Assembly (NCBI GenBank): GCA_028673005.1
Contig: CM054112.1
Coordinates: forward strand, 190,189,144-190,253,143
Source: Tanypteryx hageni
Lineage: Eukaryota; Arthropoda; Insecta; Odonata; Petaluridae
Direction of reading: 5' to 3'
DNA length: 64,000 nucleotides
In this document: piece after piece, positions 59,205 through 64,000 of the stretch
Position numbering within the stretch: position 1 is the first letter of the stretch
Layout of the letters: each line of letters begins with the position of its first letter
Program-made: the position numbers and the translations under genes
Notes under the pieces: generated by a model
The model's input: only the letters and a program-made list of their open reading frames with translations
Databases searched by the model: none
What the model was told of the DNA's origin: nothing

Positions 59205-59850
59205 AAAGCATGGAAAGATGCACACATCATGCATGTATACGTGCAAGGCAGAGGTGTTCTTTACGATTTATACAGTCATGACACAAAAGATAAATATTAA
59301 TGGCTTAGTATAATGTCTGAACTGAAATGCCAGTAGTGATGCCAAGAAAATGTCGAATGTTTTATTCACTGACTAATTGTTTAATCAATTGTAATTAATA
59401 AAACAGTCAACAATTATTTAAAACTTACCTCACTGGAATAGTAGTAATGTAATCTTTATGTTCATGTCCATTCCTTCATTATAAATTACCCATTTATTTT
59501 CACTTGCAAAGCCTGTCTAAACGTAAAAAATAGATGTATTTACGTTCATTTCTTCGTCTCGTTGTCAACAAATAAAACACGGGTCCTAAGTGAATTACAA
59601 CTTTCTCGTTTGATTTTCTTGAAATCGGCTATTCCTTTGATAAAAATGTAGTGAACAAAACATGTTATTTGATTAGTTCTACAAAGTTCTTTAAAGACTA
59701 TAAGTTATAAGTATGAGATATAAAGAAAAGATAATTTTTTGTCACCTGTAAAGTGGCAATCCCGATTAGATCACGTAAACTATTTATATAATTTTCTTAG
59801 TTTCTTTGCCCCTATGTCCTAAATACCAAATTTCATCAACATTTTTGAAC
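59205..59850 (+). repeat. Dispersed repeat pair, copy 2
   Basis: Direct copy of the family at 48490-49190 with moderate divergence and small indels. Both copies share the order GATGCACACAT, GATTTTCTTGAAATCGGCTA, GATCACGTAAACTATTTATA, TTTGCCCCTATGTCC. Confidence 0.75.
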
Positions 59851-60106
59851 CACGTTGCAAAGAGCGGTCTTTTAAGTGTTATTAATGATTCGACCTTGGG
59901 TTGTATATTTTTTACCAAAATTTCTCAGCATGCATAGACAAAGTAAAGCATTTTAGCCAGTACTCCTTTATTAACCATTCTTATGTATAGAGTAACGGTG
60001 ATGATGCAACAGTTTGAAGTATTACTTTACTTCTACATTTTATCTTTGACAACTGGGGCACATATGTAAAAAAATTTAAGGGGTGCCATATTATATCTCG
60101 CCTTAG

Positions 60107-60622
60107 GCAGCAGCTACACTGAAAGCAGATCAGACAAGACCTGTCCTGAACAGATGACTTAACAGACTGGGATGGATACAGTAATTCAAACTAGTCGTGC
60201 TACATGTGATTCATGAATCATGAGCTCTTCAAGTTCCAACAGTGAGTGGAACAGAGGATGAATATTGTAAAACATGTGAAATTCAGGAACTATCCAGGAA
60301 AATCAATAATGTTTTATTATTGATAATCTGTTTCATGTTACGATTATGATATGACTTATCTCTTTGATCCCAATTATGTGGTCTCTCTTGCACCAATTGT
60401 GTTAACCTGGATTTATTATCTTTCATCTCAGCACTGAACTACACAGTAGATTAGCTGACAAACATCTGGTGAAAAATCAAACTTGTTTGGTTCTTTCAGA
60501 CAGTCTGAAGCAGTCGGATAAGGTCTGGCAGTGCCAGCGTATCCACTCAAACAGTATGTTTGATTCCATTCAACTAGTCTGAAGTCAGGTCTGGTCTGAT
60601 CCTCTTTCAGTATAGCTGCTGC
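60107..60622. mobile_element. Inverted-end element, 516 bp (class unknown)
   Basis: The left end GGCAGCAGCTACACTGAAAG followed by CAGATCAGACAAGACCTG is repeated inverted at the right (GGCAGCAGCTATACTGAAAG followed by AGGATCAGACCAGACCTG). No clear target duplication. A minus-strand frame of 94 codons (60712-60428) runs from flanking DNA into the element. Confidence 0.65.
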
Positions 60623-61001
60623 CTCATGAGGCAAAATTTTCAAATTTTCCATAAATTTATTCGGACAGAGGAGATCACCAAAAAGGTCTGCGATAGCAGA
60701 TAAGTACGACATTGTTTTACGAGTTAAAAATTGGAGTATGCCCTGCTAGATACCTCTCATGCAGTTCTTAAGGGGAATAACTGGATTAGTGTTGGGAAAT
60801 GACTTGAAAAATAAAGTTTTTAATTACCCATAGAAATTGGTTCAGATGAAGGTTCCATCTTCATAGTTGGAATTGACATTGCATAAGGTATTATTGTATA
60901 TATTAGCAAAATTTTCATTATTAACTATTAATAATGTATATTTTAATGTTTTTTTTAATGAGTGTGTTCGTTAGTGTTAAAATTGAGAACAGTAATAATC
61001 T

Positions 61002-61086
61002 TACCTTCGGCATATAAAATGCAGGCTGATTTTGGGGGTCATTTTTCTGGAAAAAAGTGAATCTTATATGCCGAGAAATATGGTAT
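61002..61086. mobile_element. Miniature hairpin element, ~85 bp
   Basis: TACCTTCGGCATATAAAATG on the left pairs with CTTATATGCCGAGAAATATGGTA on the right (right end inverted: TACCATATTTCTCGGCATAT). The left end seems to lack six bases present in the right end. Confidence 0.5.
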
Positions 61087-61404
61087 ATATTCTAGCTACC
61101 AAGAAGATGAAACCTAGCTCCCAAATCCTAAAAAAAATTGGCAACACTGATTGCAAGACTCAATGCAAAGCATGTATGCAGGGCCTCTTAGGCATAAAAA
61201 ACTTTTAATAGCAAAATTCAATAAATAAAGCAACCTCTCTCACAATGACAGTGCTTCATATGTTTCCCAATTTTTTTAAATGATTGCACTTTATAAGTAC
61301 AACAAATATTTTTTAGAGAGCACGGGGCCTGATGTGGTCACACCACCTCTGAATTAATTGGGTGTGCTGAACTGTCCTAACTCTCCACTCATACCATTGA
61401 TTCT

Positions 61405-61482
61405 TATGGGAAAAACTGCTTCGATTTACGTCGCACTTTTCAAGAATGCATCCCCAACATAAATCAGGGTATACCTGTATTA
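61405..61482 (-). mobile_element. Solo transposon end in intron 4
   Basis: On the minus strand from 61482 it reads CAGGTATACCCTGATTTATG followed by TTGGGGATGC and later CGACGTAAATCGAAGC. The type is the same as the AGGTATCC...AATTTA ends at 14326 and 51534. No left partner was recognised. Confidence 0.4.
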
Positions 61483-61622
61483 GCATAAAGTTAATCATAC
61501 CTGTTTCAGTATTTCTTGATTATCCTCCTAATTATGGTAGTCTAAGCTTTTCAAAATCTTTCTCATGATAGTCTCCTATACTTCCATTATTATTGTACTA
61601 ATCCTCTTTTTTTCTTTTCCAG

Positions 61623-62161
61623 CCTTAATGAGCTGGTACGTAGGCCAGATGCAATGCTTGTCGACCATGTCATCCCTGTGGTGAAAGAGACTGTCTTATC
61701 TATGGCAGCAACACCCAACAAAAGTTATCCTGCCAATGATTCCGGAATAGACTCATGTCCATCATCAGTGTACAATCCAGTTGAAAATGCTGGTGCCCAT
61801 GATTGGGAAGGAAACTCGGTTTCTGCAGCCTGTGAAGCAGACAATGTCAGCTTACTTGATGATGGATTTCAATCTGAAGGTCCACACGAAGACACTATTA
61901 ATGAAATGGACGAAGAAAATGAGCAGGTGTTTAATGACAATGGGTTAAGTGTGATGGAAAAGAGTGATGAAACCATAGAGGCAGAAGCCGTTATTAGTGA
62001 ACATGACAATGGTGAAAATACTGAAGTTGAAGCAGTTTGCATGGAGCAATCTGGAACAGAAACCAGTGGACATAATTCTGAAGGTGCCCCTACCGACCAA
62101 GAATCTCATGCTACAGAGGATGAAAGAGAGCCTGTAAGAGAAGCTGAGACACGTTTCAAAG
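61623..62161 (+). CDS. NCAPH2: Condensin-2 subunit H2, exon 5 (acidic middle region)
   Basis: The acceptor TTTTCCAG and donor AAAG|GTATGT give 539 bp. Its first base completes the Arg codon opened by exon 4, so FIDEYR continues with LNELVRRPDAMLVDHVIPVV (residues 314 on). After KETVLSM the exon is acidic and low in hydrophobics up to residue 493 (for example DEENEQVFNDNGLSVMEKSD and repeated E/D-rich stretches, ending REAETRFK). It matches the long disordered acidic middle of NCAPH2. The C-terminal winged-helix region that binds SMC4 is not in the window, so the gene continues to the right. The exon ends in phase 1. Confidence 0.82.
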
Positions 62162-62200
62162 GTATGTTCATTTATCCTTTTCTAACTTTAAGGCTTTATT

Positions 62201-62290
62201 TAGGGATGGGACGGTTCAATTTTTTCTGGTTCTCAGTTCCAGTTACATTAATCTGATCCCGGTTTTTTTAGGTTCAAAGTGCTTTTTGGT
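62201..62290. mobile_element. hAT-like end fragment, TAGGGATGGGACG family (intron 5)
   Basis: AGGGATGGGACGGTTCAATT followed by GGTTCTC and CCGG words, the same start as at 59096. Only one end is visible. Confidence 0.4.
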
Positions 62291-62499
62291 ACACCACTGG
62301 AAATTACAGCTTTAAAATAGTTACATATGGCATATTTGTCGTTTGTACTGTCAATTCTGAAGTTGTTCTAAATGTTGGACATTGCTTTATTGTTAGGGTT
62401 CACAATAAATTGGTTAAATTTAAAAATTACCCACGGAGTATTTATTCAAAATTACTACACAACAAAATAAAACATTTCTGTTAATAAGTTTTAGTAATA

Positions 62500-63540
62500 C
62501 AGTAAAACCTCTACCTTACGAACCCCTTTATAGCGAAGACCTCCGAATAACGAACAATTGACGGGGTCCCACCAAACTTGTATACAAAATCTCTAATTAT
62601 AACCTCTTTACTACGAACTTCCGTACTACGAAAACTTCCGAACAACGAAGGAAAAAAGTGGTCCCTTCCGTTTTTATTTACCTCTTTAGAACGAAATTTT
62701 GCTCGCTAAACATTTTTTTCAGTTACATAAGTACGGAAAACTATTGAAAACAGTCGCCAACGCGCCAATTAGCGTTAAGCTTACAACAAGCCAATCATAG
62801 CACGTTTTCTAGCATGATGACGTATTTCCTGTGTTTCCGGCATTCTCCCGCCATTGACCGGTGTGTCCTAGGTGAGAGAAGGTGTAAAAGTGCGACAAGT
62901 TATTGAGTGAGAAGAAGTGCGTTAAATATCAATTCCTTTTGATATTTAGTGCTTAACGGTGGTTCACAACGATGGCGGGAAATGCAACCCTCCTTAAATG
63001 GAACCTCTTGCAGGCAATGCAACGGCTTTGCATTTCATGGGAAGCCGTCTCACCGTCAAACGTAAAAAACTGCTATGCAAGGGCGGGATTTTTTTGTGAT
63101 TCCATTGCAAGTGAGGAGTGTGTGGAACCTGAGGGAGAAGGGTGGGAGGAATTAAGGGCAGGTTTAAATTTAAACTCGGCATCTTTTCAAGATTTTGCCC
63201 ATGTAGACGACAATTTGTTGACCTGCTCTGTGGAAAGTGAGGATCCCGAAGGGGTAGAAGTGTCCAATATGGAGGAAGACGGAGAATTGGAGTTGGTGCG
63301 GCCGAAGTCGAGCGACGTATGTGCAGCACTGGATGTAGTGGAAAGATATTTACTCTCATCCAAGAGTTGTAGTGCTGCAGCTATGCACGCTTTCAGGGAA
63401 GTGGAGACTGCCGTTTCCCGAGAATTTACGAAGAATTTAAAACAGAAAAAAATAGACTCGTTTTTTAAAAAATGTTGATTTATTAATAAATCCTTTAAAA
63501 AAAGTGTTGTATTTGAAATCATTCCCGATTAAATTAATCC
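62500..63540 (+). mobile_element. Internally deleted Tigger/pogo element in intron 5
   Basis: TA (62498-62499) then CAGTAAAACCTCTACCTTAC, the standard Tigger 5' end, followed by repeats of the ACGAAC/CCGAA type and a GC-richer 5' leader (about 62800-62970). The transposase is cut to its C-terminal part (next entry). After the stop there is an AATAAA at 63484. The right terminal repeat was not found before 63555, so the right limit is approximate and the end may be lost. Confidence 0.7.
62972..63478 (+). CDS. Truncated Tigger transposase, C-terminal domain with PIP box, intact ORF
   Basis: An uninterrupted 168-codon frame. Residues 6-40 (LLKWNLLQAMQRLCISWEAV then VKNCYARAGFF) match the end of the pogo/Tigger DDE domain (family form: DAI..I..AW..V....I.NCFRKAGF). 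The rest is an acidic region typical of Tigger C-termini. The last residues contain QKKIDSFF (158-165), a perfect PCNA-interacting peptide (QxxIxxFF). PCNA binding is known for pogo transposase. The two DNA-binding domains and the catalytic triad, about two thirds of a normal transposase, are absent. The ATG keeps a plausible leader (CACAACGATGGCGG). It lies on the host-gene strand within intron 5. It may be a deletion derivative that is expressed, or simply young. Confidence 0.7.
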   Translation: MAGNATLLKWNLLQAMQRLCISWEAVSPSNVKNCYARAGFFCDSIASEECVEPEGEGWEELRAGLNLNSASFQDFAHVDDNLLTCSVESEDPEGVEVSNMEEDGELELVRPKSSDVCAALDVVERYLLSSKSCSAAAMHAFREVETAVSREFTKNLKQKKIDSFFKKC

Positions 63541-63554
63541 CCTAATCCTTTTAG

Positions 63555-63586
63555 AGAGAATTTCAACAAAAGATTGCAGCAATGAG
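63555..63586 (+). CDS. NCAPH2: Possible small exon 6 of condensin-2 subunit H2
   Basis: A short segment between a pyrimidine-containing acceptor (AATCCTTTTAG) and a strong donor (GAG|GTATGT at 63587). Its phase fits exon 5: the open G plus AG makes Glu, followed by RISTKDCSNE, and it ends in phase 0. Nothing but splice signals and phase supports it, and 32-bp exons are easily found by chance. Confidence 0.35.
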
Positions 63587-64000
63587 GTATGTATCATGGT
63601 GAGGTGGTTCCTATGCACTTTTTTTTGATAGATAATTTATTCGTCAGAGACGGAGCTGGAGTGTTGTTAAGAATGTTAGTGAAAAATATTGGAGTCTTGA
63701 TTTGGTGTGCCAACGACAGTTAGTGCTTTCTTATGGGGAAAATGCTGCTTTCTTTCATTTCGTTTTGAAATATTTGCAACCCGCTCCGTGGTGGTCAAAT
63801 AGTAGTTTATTAATTGGCGTTGCTGTCAATATTTTTTATAAATTTAGCGACTCAACAGATGCTTTAGGATAGGCTCAGCGAGTATCACACATTGCATCCT
63901 CGAAAAAAGTCGCATAATAAAAAATTGCAGAGGATGTTTTCATGCAGAACCTGCCAATCAATGCTAGAAAAAATAACATTGCATTTCCGAGTTATTTGGT
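63587..64000. other. Probable intron continuing beyond the window
   Basis: AT-rich DNA with no further exon of the condensin-2 H2 gene recognised and no matching right end for the Tigger element. Confidence 0.5.

Noticed and set aside
62994..63522. Two minus-strand frames of 111-121 codons
   Set aside because: Antisense shadows of the truncated Tigger ORF on the + strand.

Overview
The window is animal nuclear DNA, most likely from an arthropod. It is AT-rich, has spliced exons with GT/AG borders, introns up to 20 kb, and many cut-and-paste DNA transposons (hAT, Tigger/pogo, DUF4817-type Tc1/mariner, Harbinger-like) plus Helitron remains. There are no bacterial operons, rRNA genes or CRISPR arrays. 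The species cannot be named from the sequence.

Layout. Positions 1-8,685 are intergenic: a TATA-containing candidate promoter with a possible 5' UTR exon (587-843), a Harbinger-like 5' end, a degenerate tRNA-Gly-like sequence, and a terminal-inverted-repeat element with an array of AAGCAAATGCTT-type motifs. Positions 8,686-19,745 form a giant near-perfect palindrome: two 5.26 kb arms around a 536 bp spacer. I found only two single-base differences and one 4-bp indel between the arms. Each arm holds the same hAT MITE, Helitron 3' end and foldback-like element. The right arm stops inside a hAT (DUF4371) transposase fragment.

From about 20.7 kb to the right edge lies one recognisable host gene on the + strand, condensin-2 complex subunit H2 (NCAPH2, the kleisin of condensin II). 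Five exons (21,932-22,299; 42,295-42,500; 44,485-44,639; 49,914-50,145; 61,623-62,161) join with matching phases, and a sixth small exon is possible at 63,555-63,586. The 3' end lies beyond the window. The introns (20.0, 2.0, 5.3, 11.5 and at least 1.4 kb) are filled with transposon remains: two hAT MITEs with exact 8-bp target duplications, a Helitron helicase remnant, TA-flanked Tigger-like elements, a pogo/POGK-type element with another element nested in it, two DUF4817 transposase pseudogenes, a 17-bp minisatellite in 247-bp higher-order units, and several hairpin MITEs. The last intron carries an internally deleted Tigger element with an intact 168-codon ORF. That ORF keeps only the C-terminal part of the transposase and ends in a PCNA-binding (PIP-box) motif.

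The most unusual features are the palindrome and the deleted Tigger ORF. All calls come from reading the sequence and from knowledge of the families; no database search or computed alignment was run.
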